Shown in pieces: positions 6,977 to 13,764 of a stretch of 25,800 nucleotides of DNA (its first letter is position 1; every line of letters begins with the position of its first letter). A program made the position numbers and the translations under genes. The stretch spans positions 1 through 25,800 of the forward strand of contig JBJHBG010000072.1 in assembly GCA_050485385.1 (NCBI GenBank). The letters run 5' to 3'. The notes beneath the pieces were generated by a model. The model made no database searches. It was not told the DNA's origin and was given only the letters and a program-made list of their open reading frames with translations. The stretch is from RECO01 sp050485385. GTDB taxonomy: Bacteria; Pseudomonadota; Alphaproteobacteria; Geminicoccales; Geminicoccaceae.

Positions 6977-7674
6977 CTCGCGACGTGGTGCGCTTGGCGG
7001 AGTCGTACCCCTACGATCTCCGCGACGAGGCCTTCGTGTTCCGTGGCGGCGAGGTCCACCCGTTCGACGCCGATCTCCTCGCGGAGCGGCATCCGGTGCT
7101 GGCGATCGGCTCGAACGGCGCGCCGCAACGCCTCACGGCGAAGTTCGCGCGCGACGAAGCCGTCCCGGTCCTGTCGGCGCGGCTGATGGACCATGCCGTG
7201 GTCTATGCGGCCACCGTGACCAGCTACGGATCGGTGCCCGCCACGTTCGTGCCGGTGCGCGGCGCGGTCGCGCTCGTCGCCGTCACGCTGCTGACCGACG
7301 ATCAGCTCGAGCGGATGAACGCGAGTGAGTCGCTGGGGGCGAACTACGAGCTGGTCGACGTGACGGGCGTCGTGATGACCGAGCCGCCACTCGCCGCGGG
7401 CGCAACCGTGCTCGCCTATCGGAGCCTGCACGGCCCGTTGACGGTGAACGGGCAGCCGTTGCGCATGGCCGAGGTGCCGACGGTGGGCACGCGCTTCGGC
7501 GCTGCCTATCAGGCGGGGTTGCTCACCCTGCTGCACCGGCGATTCGGCCGACCCGGCGAAGCCTATGCCGACTTCGTCACCGATCTCGTCGCCTCGTCGA
7601 CGCGACGGTTGGAGCTGCGCCAGCGCATGCAGTCGGGCCTCGCCACGCACAAGCCCGGCGGCACGGAAGACTGA
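6961..7674 (+). CDS. Uncharacterised protein, possible GGCT/AIG2-like fold
   Basis: The protein has 237 residues from the ATG at 6961. I do not firmly recognise it. An internal AIGSNGAPQRL resembles the (Y)GSN substrate loop of gamma-glutamylcyclotransferase/AIG2 proteins. A later VAVTLLTDDQLERMNASE followed by NYELVDV matches the usual GGCT pattern (hydrophobic strand, then E/D-x-L-x-x-L/M ... E ... Y). That is weak, pattern-level evidence. There is no signal peptide or membrane segment. The start is uncertain: in-frame alternatives are TTG 6901, ATG 6916 and GTG 6985, and none has a good ribosome site. It follows the E1-like gene by 81 bases and converges with the Sel1-repeat gene, leaving 3 bases between stops. 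Confidence 0.6.
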   Translation: MTVVDPRDVVRLAESYPYDLRDEAFVFRGGEVHPFDADLLAERHPVLAIGSNGAPQRLTAKFARDEAVPVLSARLMDHAVVYAATVTSYGSVPATFVPVRGAVALVAVTLLTDDQLERMNASESLGANYELVDVTGVVMTEPPLAAGATVLAYRSLHGPLTVNGQPLRMAEVPTVGTRFGAAYQAGLLTLLHRRFGRPGEAYADFVTDLVASSTRRLELRQRMQSGLATHKPGGTED

Positions 7675-7677
7675 GCC

Positions 7678-8052
7678 CTATTCGACCAGTCCAGAGGCGA
7701 CGAGCTTCTCTGCATCCTTCAGCATCTGCGGGCTCATCTGCTGGCGCAGCATGGTGACGAGATCGCCGGCGAGGACGTCGCCCTTGCTTTGAGCCTGCTT
7801 CAGGAGCTTGTAGGCGAGCTTCTGGTCGAGCCGCACGCCACGGCCCTTGGAGTAGAGGAAGGCGAGGCTGACGGTGGCGCGGACGTGGCCCTTCTTCGAG
7901 GCGGCGTGGAACCACTTGGCCGCCTGGCGATAGTCCTGCGGCAGCTTCTTGCCCTCGGCAAGACAGACGCCGAGCAGGAACATCGCCTCGGTATTGCCGT
8001 TGTCGGCGGCTTTGTGCAGGTAGTCGACGTCGCGCGAGAGATGGTCGTTCAA
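7678..8052 (-). CDS. Sel1-repeat (SLR) protein
   Basis: This 124-residue soluble protein is built of Sel1-like TPR-type repeats, with the alternating A, G, LG pattern: AADNGNTEAMFLLGVCLAEG, AKWFHAASKKGHVRATVSLA and LYSKGRGVRLDQKLAYKLLK. A short helical tail ends the chain. SLR proteins act as adaptors in protein-protein contacts; the partner here is unknown. There is no signal peptide, unlike many exported Sel1 proteins. The start is TTG at 8052 with GGAG eight bases upstream. Its stop lies 3 bases from the stop of the convergent gene. Confidence 0.8.
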   Translation of the reverse strand: MNDHLSRDVDYLHKAADNGNTEAMFLLGVCLAEGKKLPQDYRQAAKWFHAASKKGHVRATVSLAFLYSKGRGVRLDQKLAYKLLKQAQSKGDVLAGDLVTMLRQQMSPQMLKDAEKLVASGLVE

Positions 8053-8204
8053 GTGGCGGGCTCCACGGTCACGGTTGGTCCGACCGCCGATCAGCCTTGC
8101 GCCAAAAGCTTAACGAAACGCTAGCGTCGACCTACGACCGAGGTCGGCGTGCTGGCCGGGCCCGGTCAGCGGGCCGCGACGATCCCGACGAGCGGCCGGC
8201 GGCG

Positions 8205-8540
8205 GTGGTCGATCTCGAGCGTTTCGGGTCGAGCTGGATGCGGCCTTGCCGCGCCCGAACCGGAAGCGCGCACCGCGACCCCTTCCCCACCGACACCGTC
8301 GACCCGGTGACCTCGGGCGCCTTCCGGTTCGACATCGGCTTCCTGCCGTTGCTGCCGATGGGTCTGGCACTGGCGAACCGGCGGTCCGCGCGGGCCGATT
8401 GGCCGGGAATCGTGGCGCTGGGCTGGAACGTGGTCGCCGGCATGGTCGCGGTCAGGGCGGACATCGGCCCCGCCGCGACCGACGGTGCGAGTGCGCGGCC
8501 GAGACAGAAAACGAAGACGACCTGGAAAGACGTCGCCTGA
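8205..8540 (+). CDS. Doubtful small hypothetical protein
   Basis: I do not recognise this 111-residue frame. Third-position GC is near maximal over 8298-8530, and second-position GC is slightly below first-position GC, which favours the plus strand. The antisense frame shares the same third positions, so the signal is weak. The middle (FLPLLPMGLALA, IVALGWNVVAGMVAV) is hydrophobic and could form one or two membrane segments; the tail is basic. GTG 8205 is a guess; TTG 8097 or ATG 8238 are alternatives. Its stop sits in the left arm of the inverted repeat 8537-8565. The 152 bases upstream (8053-8204) hold nothing else I can identify. Confidence 0.3.
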   Translation: MVDLERFGSSWMRPCRARTGSAHRDPFPTDTVDPVTSGAFRFDIGFLPLLPMGLALANRRSARADWPGIVALGWNVVAGMVAVRADIGPAATDGASARPRQKTKTTWKDVA

Positions 8541-8565
8541 CGCGTGCCGATCGCAGTGGCGTCAG
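8537..8565. terminator. Inverted repeat containing two convergent stop codons
   Basis: CTGACGC (8537-8543) and GCGTCAG (8559-8565) form a perfect 7-base stem with a 15-base loop. The left arm contains the TGA of the small plus-strand frame, and the right arm contains the complement of the ccmI TGA. Termination of ccm transcription is plausible, but there is no T-tract. Confidence 0.35.
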
Positions 8566-9962
8566 CCATCTTCCGCGAGCGGCAGCGCTTCGATCTGCGC
8601 ACGCACCGTGGCGTAGTCCTCGCTGTCCGGATGAACGCGGTCGAGCACCTGCTCCCACGCCGCCTTGGCCTGGGCGATCTCGCCCTGCTGCAATGCCCGA
8701 AGCCCCAAATACCAGTGCGGTTGCGGGTTGCCGGGGTCCAAAGCGGCCGCCTGACGGAACAGGTCGGCGATCTCCGGGGTCACCACGGGAATGCCCATGC
8801 TGCGCTCGCCGGAAACGAGCATGGCATCGGCTTGGTTGAGCAGCACGGTCGCATCGTCGGGTGCCAGGGCGCGCGCCTGGGCGAAGGCCTCGCGGCCAGC
8901 CGCCCGCTCGCCCAGCACGAACTTGGCACGACCGAGGCGAAGCCAGCCGTCGAGGTCGTGCGGGTTGTCCGCGAGCCGCGCCTCCAGCCGGGCCACCATC
9001 TGGTCGACCATCGCCTGCTGGTCGCCGTCGGACAGCCCGCCTTGCTCGGCGAGGGCCGACGGTTGCTCGGCCCGAATCGCAGCCGGCGGCTCTGCCGGAC
9101 CCGTCGCCAAAAGCTCGTCCGCGTCCACACCGGCGCGGCGGGCGGCCATGCGGAACTGGTTCTCGACCATCTCCCGCCACGCCGCATCCGCCGGCGCCTG
9201 CCACAGCATCTGCCCCCAGCGCTCCAGCGCCTCGACATCGTCGCCTTCCTGGGAGGCCGCGAGCCCGAGATAGTAGAGTGCCAACGGCTGGCCCGGGGCT
9301 CGGTCGAGGGCCTCGCGGAAGAGACCGCGTGCCGCCGGCGTGACCGTCCCTTCGGCCTGACCGACCAGGCTTTCGCCGAGCGCCGAGCGCAGCATCGCAT
9401 GTTCGGGAAAGCGCTCGAGCCCGGCCTGATAGGCCTCGCCGGCGGCGCGCGGCCCGCGCATCTCCGAGCGCAACTGGCCGAGCGCCAACCAGAAGGTGGG
9501 ATCTTCCGGCGGGCTCTCCGCCGCCATCGCCTCCAACTCGGCCAGTTCCGAGGCCATCGCCTGACGCCGTTCCTCGACCGCGCGGGTGTCGCGCTGGGCA
9601 AGTGGCTGGCCCGGCAGGCCGGGGCTGCCGACTTGGCCGTAGGTCCAAAGCGAGGCGCCGACCACGACCAGACCGACCAGCATCGCGACGATCGGCCGCG
9701 TCGTTGCACCGGGAGCGTGATCGGCCTCGCTGCGCGCGGCCGCCAAGAGCCGGCGCTGCACCTCCAGACGAGCGGCGGCGGCTTCGTCGGCGCCGATCAG
9801 GCCGCGTTCGAGGTCGCGATCGACCTCGTCGAGTTGGTCGCGGTAGACGTCGAGTGCGTGCTGCCGCGCCTCCACGCCCGGTCGCGGACGCAACAGGGGC
9901 CAAACGACCAGCATGGCCACGACGACGGCCAAGCCCGCAGCGACGATGGAGAAGAGACTCAT
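8562..9962 (-). CDS. ccmI: Cytochrome c maturation protein CcmI
   Basis: CcmI, 466 residues, holds apocytochrome c for the CcmF/CcmH haem-ligation complex. Two membrane helices are visible: about residues 4-24 (FSIVAAGLAVVVAMLVVWPL) and 90-110 (PIVAMLVGLVVVGASLWTYG). Between them is the cytoplasmic leucine-zipper-like loop (ALDVYRDQLDEVDRDLERGL). The long periplasmic part carries TPR-type repeats (FWLALGQLRSEM, PLALYYLGLAAS, DLDGWLRLGRAKFVLGE, PQPHWYLGLRALQQGE). The full architecture is present. The ATG overlaps the ccmH stop by four bases (9959-9962), so translation is probably coupled. It is the last gene of the operon. Confidence 0.95.
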   Translation of the reverse strand: MSLFSIVAAGLAVVVAMLVVWPLLRPRPGVEARQHALDVYRDQLDEVDRDLERGLIGADEAAAARLEVQRRLLAAARSEADHAPGATTRPIVAMLVGLVVVGASLWTYGQVGSPGLPGQPLAQRDTRAVEERRQAMASELAELEAMAAESPPEDPTFWLALGQLRSEMRGPRAAGEAYQAGLERFPEHAMLRSALGESLVGQAEGTVTPAARGLFREALDRAPGQPLALYYLGLAASQEGDDVEALERWGQMLWQAPADAAWREMVENQFRMAARRAGVDADELLATGPAEPPAAIRAEQPSALAEQGGLSDGDQQAMVDQMVARLEARLADNPHDLDGWLRLGRAKFVLGERAAGREAFAQARALAPDDATVLLNQADAMLVSGERSMGIPVVTPEIADLFRQAAALDPGNPQPHWYLGLRALQQGEIAQAKAAWEQVLDRVHPDSEDYATVRAQIEALPLAEDG

Positions 9963-10444
9963 GGGTGCGTTCGATCCCGCAGCAGGCGCTCGACCGCCGC
10001 CGCTTCCTCCGCGTCGAGCGGCGGTGGCTTGCGGTGGCGGCCGTCGTCGTGGCGGCGGCGCAGATAGACGACGACACCGGCGCCGCCGAGGCCGAGGAGC
10101 AGCACCGGACTGCCCCACAGCAGCAGGGTGGAGCCCCTGAACGGCGGACGCAATCGGACGAAATCGCCATAGCGGGCGGTCAGGAAGTCGACCACCTCGT
10201 CGTCGCTGTCGCCGGCCACGAGCCGCTCGCGCACCAGCCGACGCATGTCGGCGGCGAGCGGCGCGCTGCTGTCGTCGATCGATTCGTTCTGGCAGACGAC
10301 GCAGCGAAGCTCGGCACTGATGGACCGCGCACGGCTTTCCAGCGCGGCATCCTGCAACATCTCGTCGGGACGGGGCGCTGCGTCCGCCGTAGCCACGGCA
10401 AAGGCGAGCCAACCCGCGACGAGCAGGCCCGAGCTACCCCTCAT
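9959..10444 (-). CDS. ccmH: Cytochrome c maturation protein CcmH
   Basis: This 161-residue membrane-anchored thiol oxidoreductase reduces the CXXC haem site of apocytochrome c and works with CcmF and CcmI. A signal peptide (residues 1-22, ending ADAAPRPDE) is followed by the conserved LRCVVCQNESI (Cys48, Cys51). The family motif ends DFLTARYGDFVRLRPPF, then one membrane helix (LLLWGSPVLLLGLGGAGVVV) and a short charged cytoplasmic tail. It overlaps ccmG upstream (10441-10444) and ccmI downstream by ATGA, a typical coupled arrangement. Confidence 0.96.
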   Translation of the reverse strand: MRGSSGLLVAGWLAFAVATADAAPRPDEMLQDAALESRARSISAELRCVVCQNESIDDSSAPLAADMRRLVRERLVAGDSDDEVVDFLTARYGDFVRLRPPFRGSTLLLWGSPVLLLGLGGAGVVVYLRRRHDDGRHRKPPPLDAEEAAAVERLLRDRTHP

Positions 10445-10977
10445 CCGCGCAACTCCCGCAACAGCGGCAGGAACACGCGCTCGACGTGCTCCGGCAGGAC
10501 GGGGCCGGCATGGCGGTAGCGGATGTGGCCCTCCGCATCGACGACGAAGGTCTCCGGCACGCCGGTCACGCCCAGCTCGATGCCGGCTCGGCCCTCGAAA
10601 TCGCCGCCGATGCGCGCGTACGGGTTGCCCAACTCGTCGAGGAAGCTCGCCGCGTCCGCCGCCGTATCCTTGTAGTTGATGCCGATCAGCGGCACGCCGT
10701 GCACGTCGGTCAACCGCGTCAGCACCGGGTGCTCGACCCGGCAGGGCGGGCACCAGGAGGCGAACACGTTGACCAGGACCACCTCGCCCGTCAGGTCGCC
10801 AGTCTGCCAACCGGGCAGGTCGACGCCCTCCACCGGCGGCAGGTCCAGGCTCGGCAGCGGCCGGTCGATGAGGGCCGAGGGCAGCGCCTGCGGGTCGCGG
10901 TCGCGCAGCCCGAAGGCGAAGGCGACCGCAAGCGCCGCGACCACGGCGGCGGGCAGGACGAAGAGCAGGCGACGCAT
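10441..10977 (-). CDS. ccmG: CcmG/DsbE thioredoxin-like thiol oxidoreductase
   Basis: CcmG, 178 residues, is a periplasmic membrane-anchored thioredoxin-fold protein that passes reducing power to CcmH and apocytochromes. An N-terminal anchor (LLFVLPAAVVAALAVAFAFG) is followed by the active site FASWCPPC (Cys76, Cys79). The CcmG-type acidic insert and GVTGVPETFVVDAEGHI, which holds the cis-proline, come next. The ATG at 10977 is 5 bases past the ccmF stop. The longer open frame upstream of this ATG lies inside ccmF and is not part of the gene. Confidence 0.96.
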   Translation of the reverse strand: MRRLLFVLPAAVVAALAVAFAFGLRDRDPQALPSALIDRPLPSLDLPPVEGVDLPGWQTGDLTGEVVLVNVFASWCPPCRVEHPVLTRLTDVHGVPLIGINYKDTAADAASFLDELGNPYARIGGDFEGRAGIELGVTGVPETFVVDAEGHIRYRHAGPVLPEHVERVFLPLLRELRG

Positions 10978-10982
10978 CGAGA

Positions 10983-12980
10983 TCAGCTCCCGGCCTGCGG
11001 TGCCGGGATCAGTGCACTCGATGGCTTCGCCTTCGGCTGCGGTGCGCCGACCCGATAGCGGCGGTCGGCCATGGAGACGAAGGCGGCCACACCCATCATC
11101 AGCGTGCCGAGCCAGATCCAGAGCACCAACGGGTTGTGGTAGAGCCGCACGACGTAGCGGCCGTCGCTCGTGCGCTCGCCGAGGACGACGTAGACGTCGC
11201 GCCAGAGATTGGTGGCGATGCCGACCTGCGTCGTGGTCATGCCTTCGACGAGGTAACGGCGGCGGTCGCTGGTGAGCGTCGCGATCGGCCGGCCGTCGCG
11301 CTCGACCTCGAAGCGGGCCTCGTTGGCGATCCAGTTCGGACCCTGCACCGGGCCGACCCAGGCGAGGGTCACGTCGTAGCCGGCGACGTTGCGCGTCTCG
11401 CCCACCTCGACCGACGCGATCAACTCGGTCTGCCAAGCCGAGGAGGCGGTGATGCCGATCACGGTGACGGCGACGCCCAGATGGGCCAGGGCCGCGGCAT
11501 AGGCGGCACCGGGCAGACCCAGGAGCCGGGCCGGCAGCCGCTGCCACGACGACCGACCGATCCCGGCGCGCTGCAACAGGTCCATCACGGCGCCGACGAT
11601 CAGCCACGCCGCCAGCGCGAAGCCGAGGGCGGTGACGATGGTCGAGCGCGGATCGGTGAAGGCCGCCGCCACCGCCAGCACGACCGCCGCAGCACCGGCT
11701 ACTCCCACCATGCGGAACGCCCGGCCGAGATCGCCGCGTTTCCAGGCCAGGAGCGTGCCGACCGGCAGTACGAGGAGCAGTGGCACCATCAGCGGAATGA
11801 ACGTGGCGTTGAAGAAGGGCGGGCCGACCGAAATCTTCTCGCCGGTCGCCATCTCCAGGAACAGCGGATAGAGCGTGCCGAGGAGGACGACGCCGGTGGC
11901 GGCGGCGAGCAGCAAATTGTTGACGATGAGCGCACCTTCCCGCGAGACGGGCTGGAAGGCGCCGCTGGCACGGAGCTGCGGTGCCCGCCACGCGAACAGC
12001 AGGAGCGGGCCGACGAGCGAGACCGCCAGGATCGCCAGGATGAAGAGGCCGCGGTCAGGATCGACGGCGAAGGCGTGCACCGAGGTCAACACGCCGGAGC
12101 GCACCAGGAACGTGCCGAGCAGGCTGAAGCCGAAGGTCAGGATCGCCAGCAGGATGGTCCAGCTCTTCAGGCTGTCGCGCTTCTCGACGACGATTGCCGA
12201 GTGCAGGAGTGCGGTGCCGGCGAGCCACGGCAGGAACGACGCGTTCTCCACCGGATCCCAGAACCACCAGCCGCCCCAGCCGAGCTCGTAATAGGCCCAA
12301 TACGAGCCGAGCGCGATGCCGAGGGTGAGCGAGGACCAGGCGATCAGGATCCAGGGCCGCATCCAGCGCGCCCAACTCGGATCGACGCGCCCCTCGATCA
12401 GGGCCGCGACCGCGAACGCGAAGGTGATGGAGAAGCCGACATAGCCGACGTAGAGCATCGGCGGATGGAAGGCGAGACCAGGATCCTGGAGGAGCGGGTT
12501 GAGCCCGGTGCCCTCCAAGGGCGCGGGATCGAGCCGGTCGAACGGGTTGGAGGTGAACAGCATGAAGGCGAGGAAGGCCAAGGTGACCATGCCCTGCACG
12601 GCAAGCACGCGCGCCTTGAACGTGGCGGGCATCGCCCTGCCGAACGCCGCCAGCGCCGCGCCGAACAGGGCCAGCACCCACACCCAGAGCAAGAGCGAGC
12701 CCTCGTGGTTTCCCCAGGTGCCGCTGATCTTGTAGATCATCGGCTTGTCGGCGTGGCTGTTCTGATAGACGTTCACGACCGAGAAGTCGGAAACGACGTA
12801 GAGGTGGACCAGGGCGCCGAAGGCGAACGTCACGAGGAGGAACTGGGCCATCGCCGTCGATCCGGCGACGCCGATCAGTCCGGCGTCGTGCCGCTGCGCG
12901 CCCACCAGCGGCACGGTCGACTGCACCATCGCCACGACCAGGGCGACGATCAGAGCGAGGTGGGCGAGTTCCGGGATCAT
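10983..12980 (-). CDS. ccmF: Cytochrome c haem lyase CcmF
   Basis: CcmF, 665 residues, is the large polytopic haem-handling subunit that takes haem from CcmE and ligates it to apocytochrome c. The tryptophan-rich WWD motif is at about 235-253 (WGGWWFWDPVENASFLPWL). Conserved histidine-bearing segments are present (SGTWGNHEGSLLLWVW and AFHPPMLYVGYVG). About fifteen membrane helices can be seen, with a large soluble periplasmic loop in the last third (SVEVGETRNVAGYDVTLAWV) before the final helix. Length is normal for the family. Its ATG overlaps the ccmE stop (12977-12980), indicating coupled translation. Confidence 0.97.
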   Translation of the reverse strand: MIPELAHLALIVALVVAMVQSTVPLVGAQRHDAGLIGVAGSTAMAQFLLVTFAFGALVHLYVVSDFSVVNVYQNSHADKPMIYKISGTWGNHEGSLLLWVWVLALFGAALAAFGRAMPATFKARVLAVQGMVTLAFLAFMLFTSNPFDRLDPAPLEGTGLNPLLQDPGLAFHPPMLYVGYVGFSITFAFAVAALIEGRVDPSWARWMRPWILIAWSSLTLGIALGSYWAYYELGWGGWWFWDPVENASFLPWLAGTALLHSAIVVEKRDSLKSWTILLAILTFGFSLLGTFLVRSGVLTSVHAFAVDPDRGLFILAILAVSLVGPLLLFAWRAPQLRASGAFQPVSREGALIVNNLLLAAATGVVLLGTLYPLFLEMATGEKISVGPPFFNATFIPLMVPLLLVLPVGTLLAWKRGDLGRAFRMVGVAGAAAVVLAVAAAFTDPRSTIVTALGFALAAWLIVGAVMDLLQRAGIGRSSWQRLPARLLGLPGAAYAAALAHLGVAVTVIGITASSAWQTELIASVEVGETRNVAGYDVTLAWVGPVQGPNWIANEARFEVERDGRPIATLTSDRRRYLVEGMTTTQVGIATNLWRDVYVVLGERTSDGRYVVRLYHNPLVLWIWLGTLMMGVAAFVSMADRRYRVGAPQPKAKPSSALIPAPQAGS

Positions 12981-13432
12981 CGGCCGCCTGCCTCCTGGCT
13001 GCGCATGAGATGGTTGGCGCGCTCGAGGGCTTCCGCGACCTCCGGCGGCATGTAGCCCTCGTCGTGCTTGGCCAGCACCTCGGTCGCCTCGAAGCGGCCC
13101 TCGTCGGAGAGCATGCCGACGGCAACGATGCCCTGCCCTTCGCGGAACAGATCCGGCAACAGGCCGACATAGCGGACCTCGACGTCGGCGACCGCGTCGG
13201 TGAGCTGGAAGCGGACTTCGCCGTCGGCGCCGTGCAGCACGCTGCCGTCGACCACGAGGCCGCCGAGCCTGAGCCGCTTGCCCGGCTCTACCTGGCCGTT
13301 GACCAGCTCTGCGGGGCCCGCGAAAAACGCGATGTTCTCCTCCAACGCGGTCAAGATCAGTGCGGCCGCGCCGGCCACCAAACCGAGGGCGAGGGAGACG
13401 AGCAAAAGGCGTTGGCGTTTGCGGGTGCGCAC
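12977..13432 (-). CDS. ccmE: Haem chaperone CcmE
   Basis: CcmE, 151 residues, covalently binds haem in the periplasm and hands it to CcmF. A basic N-terminus (RTRKRQR) precedes one membrane anchor (LLLVSLALGLVAGAAALILTA), then an OB-fold beta-barrel. The haem-binding H-x3-Y motif is AKHDEGYMP, with His123 and Tyr127. The GTG at 13432 is chosen because it starts just before the basic stretch as in the family and has GGAG upstream. An ATG further upstream would add 23 unusual residues and overlap ccmD. The gap to ccmD is 16 bases. Confidence 0.95.
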   Translation of the reverse strand: MRTRKRQRLLLVSLALGLVAGAAALILTALEENIAFFAGPAELVNGQVEPGKRLRLGGLVVDGSVLHGADGEVRFQLTDAVADVEVRYVGLLPDLFREGQGIVAVGMLSDEGRFEATEVLAKHDEGYMPPEVAEALERANHLMRSQEAGGR

Positions 13433-13448
13433 CGGGCAACTCCGTCGG

Positions 13449-13619
13449 TCAGTGATCGTCGAGACGTTCCAGCCGCCGGCGCCAGCGCTCCAGTTCGGCA
13501 TCGCGGCGGCGGCTGGCGAGCCAGCTCATGACGAACAGCAGGATCAGCGCGCCGAAACTGACCGCATAGGCGCTCCAGACGAACGCACCGTAGCCACCCA
13601 TTGCCCAGAAGTCGGTCAC
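13449..13619 (-). CDS. ccmD: Haem exporter accessory protein CcmD
   Basis: This 56-residue single-pass membrane protein is needed to release holo-CcmE from the CcmABC complex. It begins TDFWAMGGYGAFVWSAYAVS, close to the family pattern (FFxMGGYxxYVW). One helix follows (FGALILLFVMSWLA), then a very basic/acidic helical tail (RRRDAELERWRRRLERLDDH). GTG at 13619 is preferred because CcmD usually has a few residues before the MGGY; the internal ATG at 13601 would give 50 residues. It is the first gene of the minus-strand ccm operon, and the 145-base gap before divergent glnD shows no clear promoter boxes. Confidence 0.88.
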   Translation of the reverse strand: MTDFWAMGGYGAFVWSAYAVSFGALILLFVMSWLASRRRDAELERWRRRLERLDDH

Positions 13620-13764
13620 CTGCCGCCCAGTTGCTTTCTATCTCCCTTGCCCCCGCTTACTTAAGGATCCCGTCTCGGATCGCAATGCGCTCCAGGCGCA
13701 CATAGACGTTCATCCAAGCCGCGCGTATGCCCTCCGTCGAGGATCGTCCACCGCCGGAAACTCG

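Noticed and set aside
4825..7650. Long antisense open frame opposite the E1-like gene
   Set aside because: The sense strand has intact ThDP motifs and codon bias; the antisense product shows no family pattern.
8132..8602. Minus-strand open frame in the gap before ccmI
   Set aside because: It overlaps the 3' end of ccmI and has first/second codon-position GC in the wrong order; the plus-strand reading is slightly favoured.
11136..13055. Plus-strand open frame (about 640 codons) across ccmF
   Set aside because: It lies opposite ccmF, which has clear WWD and membrane segments; the plus-strand product is charged low-complexity sequence.
13658..13685. TTGCGA/TAAGTA pair on the minus strand as a ccmD promoter
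   Set aside because: The -10 box matches the consensus poorly (two of six), so it is not reported as a feature.
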